A stretch of DNA of 64,000 nt. It comes from Acaryochloris sp. IP29b_bin.148 (GTDB lineage Bacteria; Cyanobacteriota; Cyanobacteriia; Thermosynechococcales; Thermosynechococcaceae). The notes below the pieces were generated by a model. That model saw nothing but the letters and a program-made list of their open reading frames with translations, was not told where the DNA came from and ran no database searches. The position numbers were made by a program, and so were the translations under genes. Position 1 is the stretch's first letter. Every line of letters begins with the position of its first letter. The stretch is from contig NZ_JANQOY010000090.1 of NCBI RefSeq assembly GCF_028285565.1, forward strand, positions 62,001-126,000, written 5' to 3'. This document shows, piece by piece, positions 27,412-36,224 of this stretch.

Positions 27412-28512
27412 ATGAATTCTAGTTCTGATGTTTTAGTGATTGGCGGTGGCGCGATGGGTTTAGCCACCGCTATCGAACTCGCCTGCCAAGGGGCTCAAGT
27501 CACGGTTCTCAGTCGCAATTTCCAAGAAGCAGCTCTCCATGCCGCCGCCGGAATGCTAGCGCCTCAAGCGGAGGGGTTAGAACCAGGTCCAATGCTGGAT
27601 CTATGTTTGCGCAGTCGTGACCTCTATGCGGACTGGACCAACCAACTGACAGAACTGACGGAACTAGAGACCGGATATTGGCCCTGTGGCATTGTGGCGC
27701 CTACGTATGCGGATTCGCCTGCTCGATTGGCGCAGGACGCTGAATGGTGCGATCGCACCACCATCCACCAATATCAACCCGACCTCGGCCCAGAAGTGGT
27801 AGGAGGCTGGTGGTTCCCTGACGATGCTCAAGTCAATAACCAGCAACTCGCTCAGGTCTTACTCCAAGCGGCAGAGCATCTCGGGGTCACCTTAAGGGAA
27901 GGGGTCACCGTTACAGCCTTAGATACCAAAGAACATCGCATTCAGCATCTGCAAACGACAGCCGGACCTTGGCAGGCGAAGACCTATATCTTGGCAACAG
28001 GGGCATGGTCCCAAGAACTATTGCCCATTCCGGTCATCCCTCGCAAAGGTCAGTTATGTGCAGTGCAGGCCCAGACCAAGCCCTTGCACAAAGTGCTGTT
28101 TGGACCGGGGGTCTATATTGTCCCGCGCCAAAATGGTCGCATCGTTGTCGGGGCCACGAGTGAAGATGTTGGTTTTGCGGCCTACAATACGCCTGCTGGA
28201 ATGCAGTCACTCTTGGCTGCCGCCATTCGTCTCTACCCCCCTCTTGCTGATCACCCGTTAGAAGATTGTTGGTGGGGATTTCGGCCCGCTACACCAGATG
28301 AATGGCCAATTTTAGGGCACAGCCCCTACGAAAATTTGATTTTAGCCACCGGACATTACCGGAACGGTATTCTACTGGCACCCATAACGGCTCGCCTGAT
28401 TTCCACCCTGGTGGTGACGGGACAGGCAGACCCTGTTTTGCAAGACTTTAGCTGGCAGCGATTTGCGCCATCCTCCCCCTCTCCTGCCCGGCTGGCCTTA
28501 GCGCCTTCCTAA
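27412..28512 (+). CDS. thiO: Glycine oxidase ThiO
   Basis: It oxidises glycine to the iminoacetate used in thiazole synthesis for thiamin. The FAD motif VLVIGGGAMGLATAIELACQGAQVTVLSR is at the N-terminus. HAAAGMLAPQAEG is the ThiO signature, and the late blocks VVGATSEDVGF and WGFRPATPDEWPILG are present. At 366 residues it is free-standing. In some cyanobacteria ThiO is fused to ThiG, but here it is not. Its stop codon overlaps the stop of the convergent phytol-kinase-like gene. Confidence 0.92.
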   Translation: MNSSSDVLVIGGGAMGLATAIELACQGAQVTVLSRNFQEAALHAAAGMLAPQAEGLEPGPMLDLCLRSRDLYADWTNQLTELTELETGYWPCGIVAPTYADSPARLAQDAEWCDRTTIHQYQPDLGPEVVGGWWFPDDAQVNNQQLAQVLLQAAEHLGVTLREGVTVTALDTKEHRIQHLQTTAGPWQAKTYILATGAWSQELLPIPVIPRKGQLCAVQAQTKPLHKVLFGPGVYIVPRQNGRIVVGATSEDVGFAAYNTPAGMQSLLAAAIRLYPPLADHPLEDCWWGFRPATPDEWPILGHSPYENLILATGHYRNGILLAPITARLISTLVVTGQADPVLQDFSWQRFAPSSPSPARLALAPS

Positions 28513-29231
28513 AACCACCACAGACCTAACGTAACGGCTACACCTGTCAGCGTCAGGTTATCAATATCCCGAAAGGGTAAGGCTTCGACAACGGTCGCAA
28601 TCAAGGCGATCGCGGCGACAACGCTAACCATGCTTGCCCAGGCTAAAGGGGGCTGAAAATAGTGCAAGCGATTAAACAAGGTCAAGAAACTGAGGGCAAA
28701 TAGAAAGCTGCCCCCAAACATAGCGGCAGACCCCGCCCAGCTTTTCTCGGGGCTAAAGGGCAATTTGTGAAGCCCCAATCGTCGGCCGACGATATCAGCT
28801 AAGCCATCGCCGCCACACATCATCATCAAGGCCAGCATCCCTACGGGTGAGGTTCGCCAAAATCCAAGGGTACAAACGACAAATACCAACCCATAAAAGA
28901 GTGGCCCTTTGAGAATCTCTTTGGGGTCACCCGTACGGGTCATAGCTTGAACGGCGTCGGGGTCTTTAATCCAGCCCACGCCAATGCCGATAAATTGGAG
29001 AGTAATGGCTAAGGGCACCAGGGCAGCAAAGTAGCGGGCAGTGGGTTGGGGACTGAAAAAGGGCCAACAGAGGACAAACAGGGGGCCTGTGCCCATATGA
29101 ATAATTTTGCGGCTCAATTTTTGCTCTAGCCAGCCATAGGCTGCCAATGCATCCATGATTCGCAGCCAGCTTAGGGCGAGCAGCAAGGTGATCACCATAA
29201 CGACACTATCTTGCAGCATGGGATGGGTCAT
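28509..29231 (-). CDS. Diacylglycerol/polyprenol kinase family protein, phytol-kinase-like
   Basis: About seven hydrophobic segments surround the family motif SRKIIHMGTGPL, the block GGDGLADIVGRRLGLHKLPFSPEKSWAGSAAMFGGS and the late VEALPFRDIDNLTLT. Together these are typical of CTP-dependent phytol kinases such as plant VTE5 and its cyanobacterial homologue. It would return phytol from chlorophyll breakdown to tocopherol or phylloquinone precursors. The ATG at 29231 (MTHPMLQD) is chosen over a farther start at 29249. The function is inferred from family similarity. Confidence 0.85.
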   Translation of the reverse strand: MTHPMLQDSVVMVITLLLALSWLRIMDALAAYGWLEQKLSRKIIHMGTGPLFVLCWPFFSPQPTARYFAALVPLAITLQFIGIGVGWIKDPDAVQAMTRTGDPKEILKGPLFYGLVFVVCTLGFWRTSPVGMLALMMMCGGDGLADIVGRRLGLHKLPFSPEKSWAGSAAMFGGSFLFALSFLTLFNRLHYFQPPLAWASMVSVVAAIALIATVVEALPFRDIDNLTLTGVAVTLGLWWF

Positions 29232-29454
29232 TAGTGGTTCCCAAAGCATTCCAGTGAGATCTGTAGACTTCTGTATTCGTAGCTTACTCCGATTAAGTGA
29301 TCAGCCCCATGGCCTACACAGTACCGGTCTCTCAGTTTTCTCAGGTAACTCTTTAGTCTTGCTCAGCTAGGTCGATGACTACGCACAGTTTTCCCTAACT
29401 TGGGCCTCAGTTAGCCCCCGTACATTAAAGACATTGAAGTTGGAGCAAGACATT

Positions 29455-29772
29455 ATGAACGTTACTCAAATCACCCGCAACACCATCGCCGCCGCCGCCC
29501 TCATCACCCTCGGCCTCAGCACAAACGCGGTTGCAGAAACCCAAACCGTGACCCGAGGCCCTAATGGTGCCGCCTCCATCGTTAAGAAAGTCCCTGTGGA
29601 TGCCACGCTACAACCTAAAACAGAACCCAATCCAGCACTTTCTGTCGTTAATCGTGGCCCCAATGGTGCTGCCCATATTGCCAATACTGAATCTGCTGCA
29701 CGCAGTGCCACCACTCCCACTGGCCGAATTATCACTCGTGGCCCCAACGGTGCAGCATTTATCGCTAATTAA
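29455..29772 (+). CDS. Secreted protein with three RGPNGAA repeats, function unknown
   Basis: The 105-residue product has a signal peptide ending in TNAVA. The mature part is dominated by three copies of RGPNGAA, at residues 34-40, 67-73 and 95-101. Each is preceded by T or N and followed by x-I (SI, HI, FI). The spacers are rich in Pro, Thr and Ala and have no common motif. GGAG lies about ten bases before the ATG at 29455. I do not recognise a family. It could be a small cell-surface or periplasmic protein, or a precursor carrying a repeated peptide. The gene is complete and shows no frameshift. Confidence 0.75.
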   Translation: MNVTQITRNTIAAAALITLGLSTNAVAETQTVTRGPNGAASIVKKVPVDATLQPKTEPNPALSVVNRGPNGAAHIANTESAARSATTPTGRIITRGPNGAAFIAN

Positions 29773-29887
29773 GCCGTTGATTCAGACAAGTCTCTCATTG
29801 AGTAGGAGCAGGGGTAGATCGAGTCAGGTCTACCCTTTACTATGTGAGGCTATTTATCCAGTCAACAGAAACAAGAAAAGGCTCTCA

Positions 29888-30634
29888 TTATTTAATACTT
29901 TCGTTCAAATTTTTATGCTTATGTTTAGCAGTTCGTTTTAATAAGGTTCCCACTCCTAGTACTATCACAGAGCCTAAAATCGTCGAAGGCTCAGGAACTG
30001 ACAGATAAGCTTGGGAATTACCTTCTGTAGGATTAATGCCAAAAGCGGAATCAACGATACTTGTATTGCCAATGGTTTCCCACCCCGAGAAATCACCGGC
30101 TTCGAAACTACCATTAGTCCCCACATTGACGTTGTCTACCAATAAACCAGAATTGACAACTCTGTCTCCCACATCAACAACCCCCAGCCCTAATGTGTAA
30201 GTTCCAGTGGTCGGAATGTCATAAGAGAACGTGTTGTACCCCGTCTCATCATTAAAGCGAGCGTTATTCCCGAGTAGTGGAAAGCGCGAGTTCGTATCGG
30301 CTAAAGTTGATGTCCCTCCTAGGGGCCGCACGGAGACAAAAGCGAAGTCATTATAAAGCGTATTGGGAGTGGCCTCATTGGTTAAAAAATTCCAATCTAA
30401 GGTGACAGTTTGCCCTGCTGATGCCGAAAAAGTTTGCTTAATTGCTGAGCCCTCAGTCGCATCGCCATTACCAAGATTATCTATAGTGCCAGAGGGTTGA
30501 CCCACAAAATTTTCTAGTGCAGCATCAGAAACAGGTTGTGCAGTGGCTAAAGGTTGAAACCCCATTAAAACTGTACCTAAAAGCAACCCGCAGGTTGGAG
30601 CCATCGTCGAATATAGTGCTATTTTTAGATCCAT
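29888..30634 (-). CDS. PEP-CTERM sorting-domain secreted protein
   Basis: The protein has an N-terminal signal segment ending near QPLATA and a beta-rich body with a jelly-roll-like layout (GSAIKQTFSASAGQTVTLDWNFLTNE, and NGSFEAGDFSGWETIG). It ends in a C-terminal PEP-CTERM tail, VPEPSTILGSVIVLGVGTLLKR. Such proteins are recognised by an exosortase and sent to the cell surface. No exosortase is present in the window. A TTG codon stands one codon before the ATG at 30634. It converges on the RGPNGAA-repeat gene. Confidence 0.9.
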   Translation of the reverse strand: MDLKIALYSTMAPTCGLLLGTVLMGFQPLATAQPVSDAALENFVGQPSGTIDNLGNGDATEGSAIKQTFSASAGQTVTLDWNFLTNEATPNTLYNDFAFVSVRPLGGTSTLADTNSRFPLLGNNARFNDETGYNTFSYDIPTTGTYTLGLGVVDVGDRVVNSGLLVDNVNVGTNGSFEAGDFSGWETIGNTSIVDSAFGINPTEGNSQAYLSVPEPSTILGSVIVLGVGTLLKRTAKHKHKNLNESIK

Positions 30635-30637
30635 CAA

Positions 30638-31499
30638 ACCCTTCCCTGATTGCTTTGGCGCGAAAATATAGATTCTACTTTCAAAGAGACATAAATATCA
30701 TTTTGTTAGATAGATAGAGCGTCTCTCTTTACTCTTGTCACTTTATCGAAAAAGAATTTGTAAGCTTGAGATTGTGTTAGTCAATACTCTGGCACTTAAA
30801 TTTACTCTAAGTATAAGTTCGCTTCTTCAAATTTCACCTACCTAAAGGAAGAAAGAAAATTATGCCTTTTTGAGGCTACTATATTAAGCCTGTTGAATAC
30901 TAAAAGATTTTTTAAACTATTCTGAGAGATACTTATAAATTAACATTGCAGATATGCGCAATTATTCTAGTTATTTTTATTGCTGTTAAATTTTAAATTA
31001 ACTACCTCACCGAAAGTCAATAGGGCATAAAAATACTACATCTTTCATACTATAAGGTTGGAGTTTGAGATAATTTCTTCACTACAAGCAGTGGAGGATT
31101 AAATTTTTCTAGATTTAAAATGCAAAAGATTGAGTGATACCAATTTCATGTGAGTATGAACGACGTGATTTACTAAATTGACGTATTTACAGTGCTTTCA
31201 CAGATTAATACAGGTCATCTTGCTGGGTAATGGGTATGAGTTAAAGGCGGCAAGATTTCTTTATGGCAATTGATACACCTCTTTCGATGAGATCGTAGCT
31301 GCTATTGTATTCATTTAATTCACAAATTTTTATCAAATAAATGCATCAAGATAAGAGCAGGCTCATCAACTATCCATTGCATTGATATAAAATCAAGCGG
31401 CAATATGCCGAGAAAAGTACTGTGCATTGCAGGCCATAGGCGATATAGACATGGATATTGAAATGACGAAAGTTGCATTAGTCTTATCGACCGATTGAA
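30638..31499. other. 862-base AT-rich stretch without a supported gene
   Basis: Both strands are full of stop codons and no RNA fold or inverted repeat stands out. The left edge probably carries the promoter of the PEP-CTERM gene. The right edge carries that of the GNAT gene at 31500. Confidence 0.5.
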
Positions 31500-31982
31500 A
31501 TGCATATTCGAGCGGCGACTCAAGCCGACATTCACCTGATTTATCAGTTCATTCAGCAAAAAGCCGAGTTTGATCGCAGCGTTGGTGCCTATCAAGGCAT
31601 CCTACAAACGTCAGACGCCAAAATTCGAACGACGATCTTTGGCCCGACTCCTTTTGCCTATGTGCTGTTCTGCGAACAGCAAAATCAGCCGACTGGCTTT
31701 GCCCTCTATGGTTTTCGATACTCCTCTTTTGCAGGTCAACCCAGTATTTGGCTGGACGATCTGTACGTCGCAGAAGAATACCGTAGCCAGGGTGCAGGTG
31801 CAGCATTGATGCAGTACTTAGCACAAATTGCTGCTAGCCATCACTGCACGCATCTGGCGTGGACAGCAGATGCTCGCAATCAACGCGGACTCCAGTTTTA
31901 TCACCGACTAGGTGCTGAAATTATTAAACGGGAAGGGCAACGCTGTTACTGGAAATGGCAACCCAACCTCTTTAACAGATGA
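31500..31982 (+). CDS. GNAT family N-acetyltransferase
   Basis: A 160-residue acetyltransferase with N-terminal strands MHIRAATQADIHLIYQFI and LDDLYVAEEYRSQGAGAALMQYLAQIAASHHC as the acetyl-CoA-binding loop, then AWTADARNQRGLQFYHRLGAEII. The pattern YRSQGAGAAL is the family P-loop. It resembles spermidine/diamine N-acetyltransferases in order of elements, but substrate choice cannot be read. It stands alone between two long intergenic stretches. Confidence 0.9.
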   Translation: MHIRAATQADIHLIYQFIQQKAEFDRSVGAYQGILQTSDAKIRTTIFGPTPFAYVLFCEQQNQPTGFALYGFRYSSFAGQPSIWLDDLYVAEEYRSQGAGAALMQYLAQIAASHHCTHLAWTADARNQRGLQFYHRLGAEIIKREGQRCYWKWQPNLFNR

Positions 31983-32159
31983 GCGAGTAAGTTAAATTCA
32001 GCCAAGTTGTAATGGGGATGCTCCCTGCGCTGGACGGCTTTGCCATTGCAGGATAACTGTGCTTTGCAACAACTGTAGTTCTCAGGCTGCCCTTAGATTG
32101 GTCCTTTAAGCTAGAGCCAACCCAGAAGGCATTCAAACTATCGAAGAAAGAAGCAACCT

Positions 32160-33212
32160 ATGAAACGTCGTCAAGCATTAAAGCGACTGCTGCAAGCGTC
32201 CGGTGGCATGGTTGCAACACTCTTGCCAGGATGTGTAAACCATCAGCAAATTCATCTTTTATTTGCAGTAGAACCGCAGAAATTTGACCACTCCCTACCG
32301 GATCATCGGGTGACTCCGGTGGGTGAGTTTTATGTGCAGTCCTACGCGTCACCCCCAGACGTCGATCTCGACACTTGGCAATTGCATTTGACCGGGCTGG
32401 TGGATCAACCGTTGACCCTAAAATTTGCCGATATTTTAGCAGCGCCCCAAGTAGAGTTTTATTTAACGATGGAGTGCATTGGCAATCACACTGGGGGAAA
32501 GCAGATTGGCAATGCGCTGTGGACGGGAACGCCATTACTGCCCTTTCTTAAGCAAGTGAGGGTAAAGGATCAGGCTGTTGAATTTATGCTCCATGCGGCT
32601 GACTCCTATGAGACGACTGTGCCCATCGCCGATTTAATGAGACCAGATGTGCAGCTTGTGCATCGGATGAATGGAGAACCGCTAACACAATCTCATGGTT
32701 TTCCCCTGCGGGTCATCATTCCAGGTCGGTATGGCCAGAAGCAACCGAAATGGTTAACGGAAATCGAGGCGATTGCCACCCCCAAAAAAGGCTATTGGGA
32801 ACGTCAGGGCTGGTCGAATACGGCAAAAATTGCGACCCATGCCATCACTCAGCAGGTTCAAGGGGAGAAAGTTTGGGATAAAAATTACCATGTCGATCTG
32901 CCCCGCACAGGGGAGGAAGGGTGGCAAAGAGGGGTGACTCTTGCGGGGGTGGCGATTGACCAGGCTCAGCCCATGGAGTGGGTCAGAATTAGTACGGATA
33001 ATGGGCAGACCTGGACGGAAGCTGAAATCAACCAGCCCCGCTCTCCCCATGAATGGACCCTCTGGCGATACCTCTGGCAGCCCACTCGACCAGGAACCTA
33101 TCAGCTGCTGGCCCAGGCGAAGTCGCGAACTGAAACGCAAAAAATCATAGATAAAAATGGCAAAGATGGCAGTGCTGGCATCTTAAAAATTTCAATTCAT
33201 CTAGAATCCTAA
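32160..33212 (+). CDS. Sulfite-oxidase-family molybdopterin oxidoreductase
   Basis: The molybdopterin-binding domain contains the molybdenum-ligand Cys106 in YLTMECIGNHTGG, and PGRYGQKQPKWLTEIEAI further on. The C-terminal Mo-co dimerisation domain follows (GVAIDQAQPMEWVRISTDNGQTW). The N-terminus MKRRQALKRLLQASGG resembles a Tat signal and ends in LLPGC, a possible lipobox, so the enzyme is probably exported as a lipoprotein. The substrate is unknown. It needs the cofactor to which MoaC at 18273 contributes. Confidence 0.88.
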   Translation: MKRRQALKRLLQASGGMVATLLPGCVNHQQIHLLFAVEPQKFDHSLPDHRVTPVGEFYVQSYASPPDVDLDTWQLHLTGLVDQPLTLKFADILAAPQVEFYLTMECIGNHTGGKQIGNALWTGTPLLPFLKQVRVKDQAVEFMLHAADSYETTVPIADLMRPDVQLVHRMNGEPLTQSHGFPLRVIIPGRYGQKQPKWLTEIEAIATPKKGYWERQGWSNTAKIATHAITQQVQGEKVWDKNYHVDLPRTGEEGWQRGVTLAGVAIDQAQPMEWVRISTDNGQTWTEAEINQPRSPHEWTLWRYLWQPTRPGTYQLLAQAKSRTETQKIIDKNGKDGSAGILKISIHLES

Positions 33213-33506
33213 AACGATCTTACAGAACCGGTTTGAGACTCATTTTATTGACCAAAACTTGCAATTTCTGAATTGCTTGATTGCATTTTTTGCATAATGT
33301 TGTTATTGGAATCATCAAACCGTAAGAACGGTTACAGAATTCCTCTACTAAGAATTGCTAACTTAAGTAAACATAACGAACAAACCTGTTGATAACAGCA
33401 AGTTTGAGCTTGTACCCAATGCATTTCAAAAGCCCAAGCTTTAGCAGTGGTGATGGCTAGCCCTAGTAGGCTTTCTACTTGTTTCGCTCACTTCTCGACA
33501 TCCTAT

Positions 33507-33659
33507 ATGAACAGCAGATCACCTTTACTCTATGCAACCTTGATCGGTTTTTTTGCCGGAATTGGTCACGGTTTTGTATCGCATAATACTGATTTGCCCC
33601 TCTCGTTAACAGATCAGTTCGTCCAGCCTTTTCAAATTAGTCAAGCCCCAGAAGAGTAA
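33507..33659 (+). CDS. Small hypothetical membrane protein (50 residues)
   Basis: Starting at the ATG at 33507 (MNSRSPLLYATLIGFFAGIG), the product has one hydrophobic segment and a polar C-terminus. The open frame extends upstream to a possible GTG at 33447, but that part is not membrane-like. No family is recognised. It precedes another small single-span protein gene on the same strand. Confidence 0.45.
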   Translation: MNSRSPLLYATLIGFFAGIGHGFVSHNTDLPLSLTDQFVQPFQISQAPEE

Positions 33660-33740
33660 AACTTTTATAAAGGGTATCGCTTTATACGGAATAAGCTGAG
33701 AAGATAAAGATTGAAACATTCAATCTTGGGCTTTATAGAA

Positions 33741-33953
33741 ATGTATTCTCATACCCAATCTTCCTCGTCTGATCGAATTCTCGGCGCTTCAATTGCCGGT
33801 TTCTCGATTCTGGCAGTTGGTTTTTCTGCCTTTGTTGTGGGTTATACTCTAACGCGCTCTTCTCTTCAGGAAAGTGCTGTAAACGCTAACGCAGTTGTTC
33901 ATGAAGGCGTTATCCCCCACGAAGGTACGCTCTGGCAGGATGTCGGTCAGTAG
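33741..33953 (+). CDS. Small hypothetical membrane protein (70 residues)
   Basis: The ATG at 33741 gives MYSHTQSSSSDRILGASIAGFSILAVGFSAFVVGYTLTR, with one clear transmembrane segment, and a polar tail ending EGTLWQDVGQ. A TTG at 33711 would extend it by ten residues. No family is recognised. A hairpin follows at 33985-34014. Confidence 0.55.
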   Translation: MYSHTQSSSSDRILGASIAGFSILAVGFSAFVVGYTLTRSSLQESAVNANAVVHEGVIPHEGTLWQDVGQ

Positions 33954-33984
33954 AGCTGACGTCTTAAATTAGTTCGATTCACTG

Positions 33985-34014
33985 TCATGCTGGACTAAAA
34001 ACTTGCCAGCATGA
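33985..34014. terminator. Hairpin after the small membrane protein gene
   Basis: TCATGCTGG pairs with CCAGCATGA around a 12-base loop. It lies 31 bases after the stop codon. There is no strong T-run. Confidence 0.45.
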
Positions 34015-34090
34015 TCGCTGCACTTCTTTAAATATGTAGCCCTCAAATTGTGGAGGCTACGCATTTTGGTGTGCATCTACTGAAGGGCGC

Positions 34091-34498
34091 TTAAAAAACT
34101 ACCTGAGCCCCAATCATTAACACAGCTGCCCAAGAAACTAAGTAGGTGGGAGTTCGTAAGTAAGGAACCCCTAAAATATATACGCTGGCATGCATCACTC
34201 GTGCCCAGAAGAAAGTGGCAGCCCAAGCTGTAATCACACCAGGATTGGCTTCGGTTAAATGGGCTGCAATCACAACGGCTGCAAATGCAGGTAGGGTCTC
34301 TACCATATTCAGATGAGTGCGTTGGGCTCGCTGGGCCCAGACTGGAATGTCGGGGGATTCCGCGGGGAATTTTCGAGTGGGATAGTTACTGGCAAAGGCC
34401 GGAATGCCCCAGACAAAAGCGCGATTGAGAATATAGGGAACCCACAGTAGTACACAGAGCATACCACTGGCAGCTAGATAGAAAAGGGCAGAGTTCAT
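34091..34498 (-). CDS. MAPEG family membrane protein
   Basis: A 135-residue protein with four predicted membrane spans and the family segment RAQRTHLNMVETLPAFAAVVIAAHL. MAPEG proteins include microsomal glutathione transferases and eicosanoid enzymes. Bacterial members are mostly uncharacterised and may act in lipid or peroxide detoxification. It lies downstream of the peroxiredoxin gene on the same strand (54 bases), which fits an oxidative-stress role, but that is inference. Confidence 0.85.
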   Translation of the reverse strand: MNSALFYLAASGMLCVLLWVPYILNRAFVWGIPAFASNYPTRKFPAESPDIPVWAQRAQRTHLNMVETLPAFAAVVIAAHLTEANPGVITAWAATFFWARVMHASVYILGVPYLRTPTYLVSWAAVLMIGAQVVF

Positions 34499-34552
34499 AA
34501 TGTGCTCCTTAAGATGATTGAACGTTTGCAGATAGAGAAGGGACAGATTGCT

Positions 34553-35092
34553 TTACGCTGTACCTCGTAAAGGATAGTTATTGGGAATGACGTAGGCTAA
34601 GCCAGCCAAAAGGGAATCAAAATCGATGCGAGCGAAGGGATGGGTGCCAATATTTGCGAAGTACAACCGACCATCTGGCTGAATCAGAAAAACAGCAGGT
34701 TCGCTAAACAGCGCAGGTTCTTGTTCAAAATGGCCTTGGCTCAGATATAGGCCCCAACCCCGCATCTGTTCGGAAGTTAAGCCATAACCGAGGGATAGCT
34801 GTTGGAGGTTGGCTTGAGTTTTAAGTTGCTGGGTTTTGTCTATACCATCACCACTCAAGGCAATCACTTGAACGCCAAGCTGGGCAAAGGCTGACAGCTT
34901 TTGGTCGAGTTCCGTCAGGTATTGCTCACAGACGGGGCAATGGATCCCGCGATAGAAAACCACCATCGTATAGTGCTCAGGGGTTTGATCGGCCAACCGC
35001 CACAGCCCGTGATCCAAGGTCTGAACCACTAAGGGTGGGGCTGCATGGCCCATCAGTAATTTGGGTGAGGTGGATTGAGCGAAAGTCATCAT
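34553..35092 (-). CDS. Peroxiredoxin-like (AhpC/TSA) protein with CPVC motif
   Basis: The thioredoxin-fold active site is FYRGIHCPVCEQYLTELDQKL, with Cys52 and Cys55. The CxxC arrangement is typical of the peroxiredoxin-like group that reduces peroxides or acts as a thiol oxidoreductase. The C-terminal block FLIQPDGRLYFANIGTHPF is also present. The frame is open upstream to 35203, but the ATG at 35092 starts the protein-like sequence. It is transcribed divergently from a LysR regulator with only about 120 bases between, the usual arrangement for a LysR target. Confidence 0.85.
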   Translation of the reverse strand: MMTFAQSTSPKLLMGHAAPPLVVQTLDHGLWRLADQTPEHYTMVVFYRGIHCPVCEQYLTELDQKLSAFAQLGVQVIALSGDGIDKTQQLKTQANLQQLSLGYGLTSEQMRGWGLYLSQGHFEQEPALFSEPAVFLIQPDGRLYFANIGTHPFARIDFDSLLAGLAYVIPNNYPLRGTA

Positions 35093-35195
35093 CGGATTAG
35101 TCCTGGGTAGAGGGTGCGAATAGCAGTTACGATTCACACTTTCTATCCTGGAGTAGGTTAATCTATAGAGCAAGACTATTTTTATTATTGAAGTT

Positions 35196-35210
35196 ATAGA
35201 CACTGTCTAT
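35196..35210. promoter_or_regulatory. Perfect 15-base palindrome upstream of the LysR gene (putative operator)
   Basis: ATAGACA and TGTCTAT flank a single C, two bases before the LysR start codon at 35213 and within the divergent promoter region. LysR regulators bind imperfect inverted repeats of T-N11-A type, which this matches in kind. A looser ATAG/CTAT pair also occurs at about 35164-35179. Confidence 0.55.
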
Positions 35211-35212
35211 AT

Positions 35213-36082
35213 ATGGATCTCTACCAAGTTCGATATTTTCTGACCATTGCTGAAACGGGTACCTTTTCGCGGGCGGCAGAGCGACTTTATCTTTCTCAGC
35301 CGTCCCTCTCCGCAGGAATTAAAAAGCTAGAGCAGGAGCTAGGGGTGGCGTTGTTCGAGCGGGGTGGACGGCGGACGGTTCTAACCGCAGCGGGACAAGC
35401 CTTTAAGGAGCGGGCCACGGTGATTATGGCTCAGTATCAAGCGGCTCTCCACGAGCTTAAAGGCTTTAATGATCGACCGACGCTGAAGGTAGGGGTGCTA
35501 AGCACCTTGCGAGTGAGTGAGCTAGCCGAGTTGGTCCATAGTTTTCAGCAACAGTACCCCCACGTGACCCTGGAACTGTATGACCATCCTGCCGATGCGC
35601 TACAAGACAAACTGACCCAGGGTGAAATTGATGTGGCGATTACGGTGTTGAGACCACAGGATGATGCCCAAACCTCAACCCTTTTGTTTACCCAGCCCTT
35701 GCTGCTTGCCGTTCCTGCCCATCACCCCTTGGCACAGCGAACTTCAGTGCGGTTGGCTGAACTCGATGGTCAACCCTATATCGATCGGGTGAATTGTGAG
35801 TTTTTTAAGCAAGAGTGTCAACTGCTAGAGGCGCAAAAAATCTGTCCCCAAGTCGTGTATCGAGCCAGTCACGAGGAGTGGGTGATTTCCTTGGTTAAAG
35901 CTGGACTGGGGTTGAGTGTGATGCCTTTTTGGCGAGGGCTGACGGACATCGTTTATCTGCCAGTGGTCGATATTGACTTTCAGCGGCGGGTTGGCGTTAA
36001 GTGGCGGCTTCAGTGTTCTGAGATGGTGGAGCAGTTTTGCCGATTTGCCACGAGCCATAATTGGGAGTCGATGGCAGGGTGA
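35213..36082 (+). CDS. LysR family transcription regulator
   Basis: The N-terminal helix-turn-helix is MDLYQVRYFLTIAETGTFSRAAERLYLSQPSLSAGIKKLE, followed by a LysR substrate-binding domain. Three cysteines at 195, 202 and 211 lie in one loop (VNCEFFKQECQ and KICPQV). The spacing of 202 to 211 equals the nine residues between the redox pair Cys199/Cys208 of E. coli OxyR. It is divergent from a peroxiredoxin-like gene, with a palindrome just before its own start. A redox-sensing role is therefore suggested but not shown. Confidence 0.88.
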   Translation: MDLYQVRYFLTIAETGTFSRAAERLYLSQPSLSAGIKKLEQELGVALFERGGRRTVLTAAGQAFKERATVIMAQYQAALHELKGFNDRPTLKVGVLSTLRVSELAELVHSFQQQYPHVTLELYDHPADALQDKLTQGEIDVAITVLRPQDDAQTSTLLFTQPLLLAVPAHHPLAQRTSVRLAELDGQPYIDRVNCEFFKQECQLLEAQKICPQVVYRASHEEWVISLVKAGLGLSVMPFWRGLTDIVYLPVVDIDFQRRVGVKWRLQCSEMVEQFCRFATSHNWESMAG

Positions 36083-36224
36083 AACTAAGGTGCGATCGCA
36101 ACTCGGATTTCACAGAATGCCAGATCATTCCGACTATGCACGATTTTTGTGACACCCGTTTGATAGATATCAGATGATGCTTGAAGAAACGCTTCGATTG
36201 CAACTTGTGCAAGCTTGCAAGAAA

